From Rehmannia glutinosa (lineage: Eukaryota; Streptophyta; Magnoliopsida; Lamiales; Orobanchaceae), in NCBI GenBank assembly GCA_016081115.2, contig CM071926.1, forward strand, positions 11,235,971 to 11,299,970: 64,000 bases of DNA. Reading direction: 5' to 3'. Shown here in pieces: positions 35,685-48,976 of this stretch. Below the pieces are notes generated by a model. The model was not told the origin of the DNA and did no database searches. It saw nothing but the letters and a program-made list of their open reading frames with translations. Both the position numbers and the translations under genes were made by a program. Each line of letters opens with the position of its first letter. Positions within the stretch are counted from its first letter, which is position 1.

Positions 35685-36392
35685 GATTTTTGACGGATGG
35701 CGGTGGGCGGGTAGACGCGGTACCCACCCGCCCGCATCCTAATGGAATGGGTATGGTTAGTCATTTTTGAATTTAGGATGGGTATGGGATGATAAATTAC
35801 TACCCATTTATATACGGGTAGGGTATGATTTTATCCTCGGATACCCACCACTACCCGAACCCGTTTAGCCCTTAATAACTTCCATTTATTTTTCATCGAC
35901 ATTATATATTTCTTCATAGAAGCTTATTTATTTTGAATGCAGTGATCATATCAACTCTATTTTATCTTTGTAGCTTGATAAAACTACGGATGGTGTAGTT
36001 TTATGAATTAGATGATGTACTAATGTTCATTCTACAATTTTAAGGAATGTATTGGTTACATTTGTATTTATGTGATGATTTTGATTTAGTTTATGAATGA
36101 TGATGGCATGTAATGACCTACAAAATTAAAATGGTTAATTGTTATATTTATTAATAATTTAACATATTAATATTTTCTTATGTAATATCTAATTTTTGGT
36201 AGGGTGTCCTATTAATAGTTATCTAAATATTCATAATTGTAAGCTTTTATATAAAATAAATGGGTTTTAGGTGGTACGAGTAGTACGCGGATATCGAGAA
36301 ATAGATTTGGGATGGGTCGGCTAATATATGTAGTTTCTTAATCGAGTTTGGGATGGGTGCGGGTAGTATAAATATTATAGGGTTTGGGTATG
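35685..36392. mobile_element. hAT-D left part: non-autonomous hAT-like repeat
   Basis: The left end GACGGATGGCGGTGGGCGGG is partly mirrored by the right end at 50551-50604, which on the opposite strand reads TAGGGATGATAATAG then GGGTACCGACC. The interior is rich in GGGTA/TACCC and ACCCGAACCCG motifs, as in plant hAT-type MITEs. The element is split by Sire-C. It inserted into the Cop-A LTR, which resumes at about 50605. No clean 8-bp duplication is visible, so the superfamily is tentative. Confidence 0.5.
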
Positions 36393-37981
36393 CGTTAGGA
36401 AATTAAATGTTAGATTTTGATGATACCATATAAAACTTAAACTGGAAAGTTGGCACCCCTATTTTTCTTGTAATCATTAAATGTAATGGATAAGAACTAG
36501 AAGAGTTTGAGTCAAGTCGGCCAAGTCGAGTTAGGAAGTTAACTACGGACTGGATTAAGGACTCTACTGTGAGTCAGCTGAGTATAGTATAGAGGATGAC
36601 AGGAACTCGACTGAAGAAGAATCAACTGAGGAACAACTGTGAGAATCGTCAGCTAAGTCAACCTGAGAAGCCAAGTCCATCAGTTAAAGTGATAGTTGAG
36701 TCAAGCCTACAATTGAAGAAGACTCAAGTCAACTAGGGTTACAAAAGGCAGTCAAGTAAAGACAACTGACAGCAAACCGTTGCACAAAATTCAAGGAGAT
36801 TACTTATTTTAGCAATGTCTCCATACTGCCAGGTCCTAAAAGTGATCAAGGCTAAGGCGTGCGAATTAAATAAGCAAATGGGAATTCCAAGTGGGTGCCG
36901 ACCAAAAAGTGTCGAACACTCAAGGATACGAGGAAGTCCATCACACGTTGAGAAAATATGTCTGGATAAGCCAACGTCCATTGAAATATTATTTGAGAAA
37001 TTGCCTATCTCTTCAACGGACAATTTTTCAAATGATAGTATAAAAGGCTGAGGATTCAAAAGAAATTAAGTATGCAACACGAAAAAATAGATACAACAAA
37101 AATACAAGGGCAATTGCTAAGGATACACATTCAAGCTGAAAAGAAAATTATTCATTAACCCTCAAGCCATCAAGTTACAAGATTATCAAATCCAACACTC
37201 ATTGTGAAGGATAGAAGAAATCACCAAGTTGAAGAGGAACTTTTGAAAAACAACTAGGGTACTACTTTCTAAGTGAACGATGTAGAAAGATTCAAGGTTG
37301 AACCAAGAATCAAGTTTGTTGGAGGGCTTTGTGATCAAATCCAAGAACTTGAAGAAGTGAGCTATAGTAGCAAGACAACCGCCTCGTGAAGAAGCTGAGT
37401 CGAAAAGAGAAGCCAGCTGTGTGATCAAGGCATCTCAAGACTGAGTCGCAGCAGAAGTCAGCTGTGTGATCAAGACTATCTCCAAACTGTTCACCACTTT
37501 GTAAACTGATCATTATTTAGTTGATTCCTCTAGGAGTTGGAGAAGAGAGGATTAGAATAATTACCCCATTTTCAAACCTCTATAAAAATATTTGTGTCTA
37601 TTTACTTTCAAAGATTACTTTTGTGCATATTTATTTTATATATGTTGATAAGCTTACATTTGCTATTCCAACTTATAATAAGCTAAGTGCTAAAACAAGT
37701 GTAAAACTAGCTAAATAAATCAAGGGTGTTAAGTCTTCCGTTTCTAAAACTAAATCAGCTAAGTTAAACATTTGGATTATACAACCAAGTTACACTAATA
37801 ACAACTATCTTGAGTCAGTTAAGTAGGAAACCCAACTGAATAATCAACCTAGTTTTCCTTTGGACAAAACTGATTTGAGTCAACTCTGTTGCAACTTTTT
37901 AAAAGGAGTTTTGCAAAAACATTTGGTAAGGTTTATTCAACCCCTCCTTCTAAACCTTACTTCACACCCTCGGGACCTACA
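36393..37981 (+). repeat. Sire-C 5' LTR
   Basis: 1589 bp, CGTTAGGAAATTAAATG to GGGACCTACA. It contains TATAAAAG (37039-37046) and repeated AGTCAGCTGAG-type motifs near 36560-36660 that are better preserved than in the other LTRs. Confidence 0.9.
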
Positions 37982-37983
37982 AG

Positions 37984-37996
37984 TGGTATCGAGCGG
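37984..37996 (+). other. Sire-C primer binding site
   Basis: TGGTATCGAGCGG, initiator tRNA-Met type, 2 bp after the LTR. Confidence 0.78.
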
Positions 37997-38102
37997 TTGG
38001 TTCATTGAGCCTTTCGCACTGTTCTTGAACTAGATCTCTATCTTTTCAAAATCTTAACACTTGTATTTTCCAAAGCTTTTCATCTTTAGCAAGATTATTA
38101 TC

Positions 38103-40440
38103 ATGGAAGCAAATTTAGCTCGCATTCCTATGTTCTCCATTGAAGAATTTGATGATTAGAAAATTCGTATGTATGCTCACTGTCGGCAAAAGATTGCATG
38201 ATGAAATGTGGTTTGTGATAGAAGATGCGCCATTGCAAATAATTAAGGTCAACACTGCTTTGTAAGAAGAAGAACAAGCTGCGTGAAGGAGAAGAAGTTC
38301 TTTGAAGCAAGACCAACTATGGTTGAAAAACCAAGGACGAGTGGACAAATGATGACAGAAAGACATACAACTTGGACAATGTGGCCAATGACATTCTTTA
38401 CAAGACATTGGATAAAGCAATATTCAATAAAGTCAAATCTTGCAAATATGCAAAAGAAATTTGGGAGAAGCCGATCTTAATATGTGAAAGATCGAGAACA
38501 AATCAAAGAGAACAAACTATCTGTTCTTTGTCAAAAATTTGAAAACTTTAGTGTTTATAGGAAAAAATTTAGATCACTTCGATGCCGTTATTCACCGAGA
38601 TTACAAATGAGCTTTCAAATCTTGGAAAATAATATACAAAGAAGGAAATATGTATGAAGATATTAAAAGCACTCCCAACCGATGGGAAATGAAAGTTATG
38701 GCCTTGAGACATTCAATGGATCTCTCAAAGACATCTAATCATTAATTCTTCTCGGACCTCAAAGACATATGAGTTTGAGTTGAGAAAAAAGATCAAGAGG
38801 AAACAGATTATGCCCAAGACAATACACCACTCGGCCAATGATGGGGAAAGAGAGTGAACCAAAGGAGACCATTTATCAGGAGAAAATAGCCCTGTTAGTA
38901 AAGAGATTCAATAAGTTCTTTAACAAGAACTATAAAAGAAACAAGGGTGAAACCTCAAGAAGACATTCAACACCCTCCAAAACAAGGGAGGAAAGGCCAT
39001 CCAGGAGAGTTGAAAATCAAAGAAATGACTACCACAAAGCGATAGTCAAAGGGGCGATAGAGCTGATCACAGAGCTGAATTCCTTTGTTGGAACTGCAGA
39101 CAACCAGGACATTTTGCCATTGATTGTAAATATCCACCTATCAGCAAGTACAGAGATGAGGAAGAAAGAAAAGTCTTGAGAAAAGAAAATAAGAAAAGAA
39201 GAAAGCAATGATAGGCTGCGAAAAGCAAATGTGAGCCAACCAAGTCTGAAAAGAACCAACTCGACTCGACAACCGTGAAGCTAACTACTCAAGTGACTCG
39301 AAGAAGATGCTCTAATTTGTCTTATGACAAATGAATAAGAAGATGAGGTACACTCTAACTCGCTTACTCGGACTCTAGTGATAGTGACGCTGACACACAC
39401 ACACACCTCTTCACCCACAAGTCTATATGATTCATTAGGCAAAATGATGAAAGACTTTGACCACATCAAAACCTCTCACACACTCTTAAATGAGGAAAAC
39501 AGTACTCAAAAGCCAAAACTCACAAATTGATGAGGAGCCGAGTACTCTTAGTCACATAACGATGAGAATGTCAAGATAAATGCTGAAAATGCAAGGATCA
39601 TAGCGAGAACTAGTCACTACTGAGAAAAAAGAGAAAATGATCTTAAAAATGTGATTGCCTCATTTACAAAAGCATACAAATCATTGGATGAACTAATTAT
39701 GAGTCAAAAGGAATGTGGAGATAAGACACACATATGATTTAATTTCTTTGTGCATAGTCAACTTCCAAGAATGATTTTGGAAAAAGGATCTTCAAGTAAT
39801 GAAGCATCCCAAATACCCACCAAATGCTGCACCCACACTCACTCAAAAGCACAATCACAATCACACTGGACTTGGTTACAAAAATAAAGAAAAAAAGCCA
39901 CTGAAGTATGCTTTGAAAGGAGAGCTAAGAAAAGGTTGATCAAGTTCCTCAAATAGATTCAAAATAAGAAATACTCGTAAGAAATAAACAGAGCTACCAA
40001 ACACCCCGAGATTTCAAAGAAAGAAATTATCATGATGCGAATGATAGAAATTACCCTACACAAGCCGATTGGAATGACCATATGAAATATGAGCAAAACA
40101 CCATAGGAAACAAACCCAGTGGCAAAGACCTCATTCTCGGCAAGGTCATTCCCAAGCTATTATCGCACACATATGCACCCATGCACTACACTCGGAAAAA
40201 CCACAATTTCTTTAAGGGAGCAATTGCTAACACACACACAATCATACAAACAAGAGAGACATATATATGTTGCCAAAACCCCTAAGCAATTTGCTAAAGT
40301 ACACTTTGATTATGGCACGGATAGATGACAACCTCTTAGAGTGAGACCTTTTGGCTATAAGTTGGATGGAACATCTTATAGAACTAATCCCCAAGGACCC
40401 CGGACAAATATGGGTACCTAAAAATTAATTTCCTTGATTG
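38103..40440 (+). pseudogene. Sire-C gag with coiled-coil extension
   Basis: ATG 38103 (TTATCATGG) starts MEANLARIPMFSIEEFDD, then a TAG replaces the Trp codon (38157-38159). The remaining core is frameshifted but aligns with Sire-B. KRFNKFFNKNYKRNKGE (38838-39179 frame) precedes a zinc-knuckle remnant whose bases encode CRQPGHFAIDCK near 39095. The extension holds SAK-, Asp/Ser- and Glu-rich stretches with heptads (39430-39700). It ends in Lys/Asn/His-rich sequence before the protease. Confidence 0.8.
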
Positions 40441-40459
40441 CGAGTTCAAGGAGCGATTG

Positions 40460-41800
40460 AGTGCCAAGGAACCTGGTACATGGGACAAATGGGGTTTTCG
40501 GACATATTACAGGGAACAAGAAAAATCTTTCAAAGTTTAAGGAGATTAAAGGTGCTAAAGTCATATTTGGAGGAAATGAAGCTCCAGGAAGACCAAAGGA
40601 TAAGATCCATTAAGAAAAATGGATTGGAGATCACATATATTGCTTATGTTGAGGACTTAACATTAACTTACTCAAAGATCGCCCAACTCGTGACAAAGGC
40701 TACAATGTTGGATTCAACATGGGAATATGCCAAATCAAGGATATTGAATCAAATGAAATTGTCTTTGCAAGAACAAGGCAAAAGAACATGTGTGTGGTAG
40801 ATCGTCCATTGCTACACCTAGTACATGTTTACTAGCATGAGCACATCCGAATCCGGTTGGGTCGTGGCACAAGAAACCGAGTCATTTTAATTTCAAAATA
40901 ATTAATAAGCTTGCCAAAATTCATCTTGTAAAAGGATTGCGGACTCGATTTACAAGAAAGAAAGTGTATGTGATGCATGCCAAATGGAAAAGCAAATCAA
41001 ATCCTCATTCAAGGAAAAGAAAAATCCTTCTTCAACAAGGATTTTACATTTGCTACACATGGATTTATTTGGTCAAGTTGAGCCAACAAGCATAAGTGGA
41101 AAAAAAAATACACCATAGTAGTAGTGGATGATTATTTAAGATACACATGGATCATTTTCATATGTAAAAAGAAGAAAAACACTACGAAGTTACCTCAATG
41201 ATGAAGAGAGTTCAAAATGAGAAAGGCCAAACCATCATAAAAATAAGATCGGAGAGATGAACTAAATTTGTCAATGGAATAATTACTCAATATTGTGTAG
41301 ATAATGGCATTGCTCATGAACTATCGGCTGCAAGAACTCCACAACAAAATGGAGTAGTGAAAGAAAAACATAACTCTCAAAGAAGTTCGCTAGGACCATG
41401 TTAGATGAAGTTGGTTACCAAAAAGATTTTGGGGTCAAGCAATCAATACAACTTGCTACACTCAAAATAGATGCATGATAAATAGACACGACAAAAACTC
41501 CTTATAAAATATGTACAGGAGAAAGCCAAATGTTGGATACTTTAAAATATTTGGTTGCAAATGCTTTATTCACAACAATGGAAAAGACAACTTGAAGGCT
41601 TTTGATGCTAAAGTGATGAAGGTATCTTTCTATTATACTCACCGAAAATGTAACGCATCTGATCTTTGAACAAAAGGTCTATGGTCACGAAAGAATCCAT
41701 CCATGTGGTTTGGATGAACCAAATGTGAATAAAGAAGACTTTGAAGAGTTAGATGATAAGTTCGACTCATCTAACCATGCAGAAGAGTCCTTATGTTGAA
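40460..41800 (+). pseudogene. Sire-C protease and integrase
   Basis: The protease start ECQGTWYMGQMG (40465-40500) has lost the Asp-Ser-Gly triplet visible in Sire-B, through small changes in a CAG/CTG-rich stretch. Downstream are KSYLEEMKLQEDQRIRSIKK and DSTWEYAKSRI. In the integrase, the first Asp motif region is at about 41050-41090 and KYTIVVVDDYLRYTWIIF at about 41110-41170. The third motif keeps PQQNGVVKEKH with the catalytic Glu position altered (about 41338-41370). The frame is interrupted repeatedly. Confidence 0.78.
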
Positions 41801-41899
41801 GCTGAAGTAAGAGAACTTAACCCAGATGAAGATAAGACAACTGAATCTCAAAGACAACTGAATGAAGATGAATGAGCTGTTCAAGACAACTCAGTAGGG

Positions 41900-42775
41900 A
41901 GATGGCTGAATCCAGCCAACTTACTTCAACCCGATGTAAGATGGGTGAAAGACCATCCTCCGTGATCATTAGAGATGTCAAGGAAGGTGTACAAACAAGA
42001 TCAAAAGCACAACATGAAGCTATGCTCACTTGCTTCATTTGTCAAATAGAACCCAAAGATGTGTCCCAAGCCCTGGAAGATACACATTGGATTCAAGCTA
42101 TGCAAGAGGAGCTGAATCAATTTGAAAGAAACAATGTATAGGAATAGATTCAAAGACCATTACATCAAAATGTTTTAGGAACAAAATGGGTGTTCATAAA
42201 TAAGATGAATGAAGATGGTTCTGTTATTAGAAACAAGGCAAGATTGGTAGCCAAATGTTATTGTCAGGAAGAGGGCATAGATTTTGATGAAATCTTTGCA
42301 CCTGTTGCAAGGTTGGAGGCAATTAGAATGTTTCTAGCCTATGCTGCTCACAAAACTTTTGTTGTATTCCAAATGGATGTAAAAATTGCATTCCTAAATA
42401 GATTATTGGAAGAAGAAGTATATGTTGAGCAACCACTAGGATTTGAGCAAAAGACAGCCGGAGACAAGGTTTATGAGCTTAAAAAGGCTCTATATGGATT
42501 GAAACAGGCTCCAAGAGCATGGTAAGATACATTGTCACAATTTCTAATTGACAATGGATTCACAAAGGGCAAAGTTGATAGAACACTATTCAAAATTCAA
42601 GATGGAGAGAGCATACTACTTGTTCAAATTTATGTAGATGACATCATTTTTGGTTCCACAAATAAAGTGCTGTGCACCAAATTCTCAAACCTCATGCAAG
42701 GTAAATTTGAGATGAGCATGATGGGAGAGCTGACCTTCTTACTAGGACTTCAAGTCAAACAAATGGAAGAATGAA
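41900..42775 (+). pseudogene. Sire-C reverse transcriptase (best preserved in window)
   Basis: The domain reads almost through: VSQALEDTHWIQAMQEELNQ (from about 42060), KWVFINKMNEDGSVIRNKAR, GIDFDEIFAPVARLEAIRMF (about 42268-42330), AFLNRLLEEEVYVEQPLGF, ALYGLKQAPRAW, then a TAA at 42523-42525 where Tyr is usual. It resumes in the same frame with FLIDNGFTKGKVDRTLF and IYVDDIIFGST; the catalytic YVDD is encoded at 42631-42642. The thumb ends LGLQVKQMEE with TGA at 42772-42774. Apart from a few stops the catalytic residues are all present. Confidence 0.88.
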
Positions 42776-42939
42776 CCTTCATAAGTCAGACCAAGTATAC
42801 AAGAGATTTAATGAAGAAATTTGGTATGAAAGAAAAATCATCAAAGTGAAAATTCCCATGGACACATCGGCCAAGATGGACATGGATACGAAAGAAAGGT
42901 TGTTGATAAAATAATGTATAGAGCTCTTATTGGATCTCT

Positions 42940-43583
42940 ACTATACTTAATAGCAAGTAGGCGGATATCACTTATGTTGTAGGAGTTTGTGCTAGATTTC
43001 AATCGGCAGACCAAAGGAAAGTCATATGACCGCATCTAAGAGAATCCTAAGGTACTTAAAGAGAAGTCGAGAGTCGGCTTATGGTATCCAAAGGAATGAG
43101 GATTCAAATTGGTGGAATATTGATTCGACTATGATGGTTGTAGAGTTGACGTGAAAAAAAAAGCACATCCGGTACTTGTCAAATGCTTGGAAATCGATTA
43201 ATATCATGGTTCAAAGAAGCAAAAAATTCAATAGCAACATCCACCGCAAAAGCAAAGCAAAGTACATAGGCTTTGGCATCATTGTGCCCAAGTCTTATGG
43301 ATGAGACAACTCACGAGAGACTATGATGTAGAAGAACAAGAATTTCCAATATTATGTGGCGACACGGTGCAATTGCAATAACTCAAAATCCAAAGTGTTG
43401 CATTCGAGAACAAAACACATTGATGTCGAGATACCATTTTATTAGAGATCATATTGAAAAGAATGACATCACCTTGAGTATATCTCAACCGATAAGCGAT
43501 TAGGCGATATATTCACAAAGCCATTGCGTGAATCAAGGTTTGAAGAGCTCAAGAATGAGTTAGGATTAATTGAGTGAGTTAGG
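42940..43583 (+). pseudogene. Sire-C RNase H
   Basis: Fragments in order include RADITYVVGVCARFQS-like sequence (about 42960-43005), a YDG..VDVKKK(S)TSGT region (about 43130-43180), GNRLISWFKEAKNSIATST (43190-43250), a CD.TGAIAI-type motif (about 43357-43382), and LKNELGLIE ending at TGA near 43575. The Asp/Glu catalytic positions are partly readable. Several one-base indels break the frame. It marks the pol end. Confidence 0.78.
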
Positions 43584-43976
43584 AAACCTCGAAGACTCAA
43601 TAAACTAAGAAAGAAGATGAGAAAATCGAAAAAGAGCAAGTTTCACATTTCAAAAAGTGAAACAAATTCGGAAGACATCTCGCATCAAGTTTTTGTCGAA
43701 AGTAATAGCAAGACGAGAAGCGAAGTTATCCAAGAAAGAGTCGGAAAGTCAATGGGTCAAATAACCAAAACGATGTTGTTTTGTGAAAACGGGAATGTTT
43801 TTCTTAATGTCATCAGATAAAATCACGAAAAACGAGGAAAAACTGCACAATTAAGCCCATGATTGGATATATGCTGTTGCATTTAATGTGGTGAAATAAT
43901 GCGATTTTCAAGGAATAATCTCGACCGTTGATCTTGATCAAATTATTCAAATTCTTTTAACCGTCCCTTCAAGTCT

Positions 43977-44120
43977 TATATAAACAAAAACGATTTTTCT
44001 CTCTCCTCACATGTACTATTCATCTTCAGCAAAGAAAAAGTATTTTCTCTAAAACTAAGTGCAAACCCTAGCTATCCCAAGCAAATTTTCTCTTACTTCA
44101 ATCGGTAGAAAACTCTGAAA
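43977..44120 (+). promoter_or_regulatory. promoter-like leader of Sire-C env-like ORF
   Basis: TATATAA (43977-43983), a pyrimidine-rich TTTTTCTCTCTCCTC about 12 bp downstream, and a telo-box-like AAACCCTAG (44063-44071) precede ATG 44121. This arrangement (TATA, CT-rich initiator region, 110-140-nt leader) is that of a plant polymerase II promoter and 5' UTR. It lies inside a retrotransposon, just after RNase H, at the head of the env-like ORF. Function is inferred. Confidence 0.5.
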
Positions 44121-47100
44121 ATGGCCCCAACTTATGACTTCGTAAAACTCTCCAAGAAAATCCACACTAGTACTTCAGTGGATTTTGAAAGAATGATCAA
44201 ACAGGGAGTCGATGAAGCCCTGGTCAAGAAGATTCCGAGAAACCGGAGAAGTCCGGTCTAAAGGATTTTCTCGACGATGCAATTCACGATACATACCTTG
44301 AAGAGGTAGCCATGTTCTATGTGAATGTAGAGGTGCGAAACGATGAAATCAAGTCTTCTCTCTGACAAAGAAGTCATCAAACTCAATGCAAAAGACCTTG
44401 CGAGCACTTTGTCTTGCCCGCAGAGGATTGAAGGACATCGCTAAGAAGGATGTTGACTTAGCCGCCGCTGGAAAGAAGTTGCCAAGCCCTGAGTGTCTTT
44501 GCGAAGGTTTGACTCTTTGAAGGATGACTACCATAAGGCGATGGACGTCATCTCAAAATGTGTGGACATGAAGTTTGGAAGCTTCAATCACCATTGGCCC
44601 AAGACTAAGCCGGTCGTGATGGTCGCGATCATGCAAGAGAAGAAAGTCAACCACGGGCCGAGTTTATTTTCACCAAATTTGCCACACAATGTCTTTGAAG
44701 GACCTAGAAGAAGGATGGGTCCTTTGGATGTTCCCCTGGTTATGCCCTGTAATTGGCTATCTCATGGAGGTGAAGGGTATGGCTCTCCGCCATGGCAAGC
44801 CCTTCCATGTCAACAAGTAAATGTTTAGGGCAAATCTTTCCTGGAGCTCAAAAGAAGGCTCATGCTAGAAAGGTTGATACTGGGTGAGGGGGAATCACCA
44901 TCCAGAAGACACAACCGAGACCCCTCCCCGAAGAAGGAAGGCTGCGGTATCCAAGCATGGCCTCCCGCCCGCAACCAAGACAAAGAAAGCACTTGCTCCC
45001 GCAACAAAGTCCGTGAGTGTCTCGCTTTATGCAACCGAGTCACTTACACGTGCAACCGCGACTCCGCCTCAAAGAAATGAGATAGCGGAGGAACCCCAAA
45101 TTTCCTCCCTGAAGAAGAAGAGGACTTCCAAGCCAATAAGGGCATCCGCCTCTAAGAAAATTCCAATGGGTTCCACTTTTGAGGAACCTGAGAATGTTGA
45201 ACCAGAGGTTCCCCTGATCCCATCCAAAAGAAGACGGTTGTTCAGGCACTCTGAGCTTGAAAAAATAGCTGAATTTGGCACTCAGCCGGAGAAATAAACT
45301 GAGACTCCTGATGCTCAGGCGGAGCAGTCTCCTGAAGTTGTTGATGAACCTGCAAAGGCTGTTGATGATGATCAGCAGAGGATCCAAGAAGAATCAGCTG
45401 TGTGGCAAACAACTGAGGAAATAGAAGCAGCTGAGACAATGGAACCTATGCCAGAAAAGGTTGTCTCACCTCCTTGGATGGACGTAGCTGAGTCTGAGGA
45501 GGAGCAAGGTCCCTTAGCCCCCATTCAAGAGACTGGAGATGAAGGCGATGATGATGATGATGATTTGATCATGTACTCTCCGGTTTACCCTGACATTCAG
45601 AGAAGATTAAGAGAATGGAGGGCGTGTAAGTTGGATCACTCAAAATCAAGTTCACTCATCCCGAGTTCATCGAGGAGGAAGAAGAGCTTCTCCGATTCCT
45701 TGGTGTTACAGATGTCCCATCTGCTCTAGATGAAGAAAATTGCTTGGACATCTTACGCATACTTAAGGAGGAAGAAAACAAGAGAGCTCAAGAGACCTGG
45801 AGAAATCCAAAATATGTCACCAGACTGGGACTTATGAGCATATACATGAGTCTATTGACAGTGATGAAGATATGGATCCAAACAAGCTGTTCGCGAAGAA
45901 AGTCGAAAATGAAACAGCTTTTTGCTGGAATCGAGCCATGCACGAGCCGAGTTTACTTGAAGGTAAAGGAGAGTCCTCCCAAACTCCTTCGATCGATCCT
46001 TTGGGAGTGGCGCAACAAATTGCTACGACCATAGTTGCCACCACATCCCCGTGCACTCACCAAACGGCTCATAGGGAATTGGCGATGGTCGGTACTTTGG
46101 GCACCCAAGCCAAGCCAACCCCTAAAGAAGGTTTTAACACACCTGCCCCTGCAGCTGTACACTCAGAGGGAGAAGCCGCGTCTCAGGAGCAGAGTGTCCC
46201 CACTCTCACTCATTCAGCTGGTGCGCCAGCTAAGGGGGGGAACTCTCTCCACCACAACAGGGTTGGATGTTCTTGTGGGAGACAAATCAATGGAGTTAGG
46301 AGGCGAAGTTGAGAAAGAACCAACAAAAGAGCAGAGTGACATTAACAACGCTCAAACAGGTAAGTCTGTTTCAGCTAAGATGTCAGCTGTATTTAAGGCT
46401 GACGACGCTACTGCCGTAGCTGAGGCAAATGATGGTGAAGCCCTAGGAGTTAACACTCTGGGCTCTAAAAGTGCAATCCAAGGGGTTGAGACTCCTCTGG
46501 ATGCCAATATCCAAGGCCCTAAGACAGCTGAGTCTGTCGAAGGGATAATTTAAGACCCTAAGACAATTGAAACAGTGAGACTCGCTGGGGTATAGAATGC
46601 CCAAGGAGGTTGAGACTTCCCTAGGTAAGGTAACGATGATCGAACATTTCTCGATTGAAGGCGCCCGATGCGAAAAAATGAGATAAGCGAGCTTCACGAC
46701 TCCCAAGAGAATATATATACATCATTTCTAGGATCGAAGGATGAAGCTGAGTCCACTCCACATGCAAACCCTACAACGGACACAGCTGAGGATGTTCTCA
46801 ACTCTCAGAGCCAAGTTAGTGAGAAGACGGCTCCTATGAGATTTCATTCGATGATGAGCCATCTCTTAAGGCTTCATCATCTTCCGATGACGCCGATGAT
46901 ACAGCTGAGGAATCGGTTATTCATTTAGCGAAAAACACCGAGACCGGGGAGCTGTTAAGACAACCGAGGTTCGATCAATGGCAAACCATCTCACTTGCAC
47001 CACCGCAATCGAGTCATCTCGCGCAGACTCCCATAGTGCAGCAGAACCACACACCTACACCTCTGGCCATCATAGCTCCCACAAATGTGATATCTTCCAA

Positions 47101-48620
47101 ATGAAGTGCCGCAAAGAGAACAAAGAGTCAATCATCGCAGGCACCACGGACTCAAGAGATCCCTCTTGTGCGCGATGATGTGTTTACAAATCTCTTTCCA
47201 TTCTCTAAGAACCTGCCTGAATTAGAGGAAGAATCAGCTGCTGAAGAAATGAGATATAAAGTAAGGGAAGAGCCAGTCATTCCTACAGATACAATTGTTC
47301 CAACAGACTTCAACTTTGACGAAACAGTGGCAAAGAAATGCATCAAACATAACAAATTTGAGTTCCACGAAGTCTTCAAGAAAATCACGAAGAGATAGAG
47401 AAAATGGAACGCCATCGGGACTCTCTGGACTTACGTTTGGACAATCGAGATGCCACTCTCACGGTCGATTTGAGAGGCATAGTAGTGAGAATAAGGGAAT
47501 GGGCTCAATAGCAGACTGCCATGTGAGCAGAGTAGGTCCGATATTTCAAAGCTCTCTTTGCAAAGATGCTCGTATGGAGTGCGAGATAATTCCATGTACC
47601 GACAGAGAATGAAGGAGTATATTGAGAGGATTAAACCATCCCATAAGTCGGATATGGAGTCACTACAACATTTTCACAAAAATGAGATTACCGGACTAGA
47701 GAACAACATGAATGAGAAATTTAGTCTTCTCATGGTTGAAATGAAGATAGTCACAAATGTAGTCTAAGGCCACACACTCATAATTTGAATGCAGATATGA
47801 TGCACAATGACTCCAAGAATAACTCAACAACTAGCCGATTGGACTTTATCCTCGGTGGATTGTTCCCTGGATACCTCTCTCTTTTGGTAATGATGATGCC
47901 AAAAGGGGAAAGAGGATACCTCTAAGGATCAAGATGAAATGAGGTGACACAACCGAGGGGGAAATAAGTTCAAAGGATTTGAAGTTAATGTTTGCTGAAA
48001 CCCCTCAACTAGGTCAAGTCACAGCTGATATTCTCAGCAAGCTACACGTGAAATTACCAATCGAAAAAGCTGCAGTGGCCATGAAAGATAAAAGAAAGGT
48101 CATCGAAGCTGCATTTGAGAAGGTAGCTGAGGATACGTCAGCACAAGTGGAAGAACTTCTAAAACAGCATGGTGGTCTCCCAGCTGGATTAGACAATGCC
48201 ATGATAGATCCCCCTAGAGAAATAATGCCGGATCTTTGGATCCGAGCCCGGATCGTGGAAGAATTTCAAAGTCCGGAAGTTGAAGGTTATTTCGAGAGAA
48301 TGACCTTGACTCAAACCTGGGAGTTGTACTTGGAAAAAGGCTTGGAGGTATGTAACACAGCTGAGAAGAAACAGAGTCATAGCAGTCACTCAGCTGGAAA
48401 ATCTAAGGCTCTTGTGCAGTATTCTCTCAGAGGAAGAGGAGCAAAGTCGAGAAAGGGAAAGCAAAGTGGCACTGGAAGAAGCTCTCAACCACAGCCAAGG
48501 CCAAAAGATGTAACTTTTGTGAATCCTAAAAGGTGGGAAATCATGTACTGGGCTGGGCGTGACCATCTAGACAAACTAGAAGATCAACGCAAAATTGAAG
48601 AAGCTAAAAGAATGACATGA
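44121..48620 (+). pseudogene. Sire-C env-like region
   Basis: Starts at ATG 44121 with MAPTYDFVKLSKKIHT, homologous to the Sire-B ORF at 29445, but frameshifted after about 40 codons. Later open stretches are 44884-45297 (basic, Lys/Pro/Thr-rich, RRRLFRHSELEKIAEF), 45400-45729 (acidic, EEQGPLAPIQETGDEGDDDD), 46035-46553 (Ala/Glu/Thr-rich), and 47979-48620. The last is 213 codons with KAAVAMKDKRKVIEAAFEKV, MPDLWIRARIVEEFQ, MTLTQTWELYLEKGLEVC and a basic tail. Helical, charged and low-complexity character dominates. No signal peptide or clear membrane helix is seen. Sirevirus-type ORF3; function unknown. Confidence 0.68.
47890..47911 (+). other. internal PPT-like motif of Sire-C
   Basis: ATGATGATGCCAAAAGGGGA lies about 1.1 kb before the 3' LTR, the counterpart of 32996 in Sire-B. 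Confidence 0.6.
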
Positions 48621-48953
48621 AGAAAAAAGCGCCGAGCAAATCGCGAATGGAAGAAAGGTAGCGAAGGGATGACCTACTGCAAAAGAGAGCATATGAGAAA
48701 AAGAAAAAGAAGAATAATAGACGAAAAGAAAAAGAGTCGATGATGAAGATCGCAGAAGAGTCAAGAAGAGAGAAGAAGGAAGCAACAAAGGCGGTGAAGT
48801 GTCTTGCGAACCCCTTCGTGTATTTTAATGTAAATACATTTTCATGTAAATCTTCTGTAACAGCTGTGTATACGTTAATTTTGTATATGTAATGTATACA
48901 TCTTTAATATAGCTCTGATAATTACATAGCTCTGATACCTAATTTTAAGTTTT

Positions 48954-48976
48954 GGCATCATCAAAAAGGGGGAAAT
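48954..48976 (+). other. Sire-C polypurine tract
   Basis: GGCATCATCAAAAAGGGGGA ending in AAAT, directly before the 3' LTR. Confidence 0.85.
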
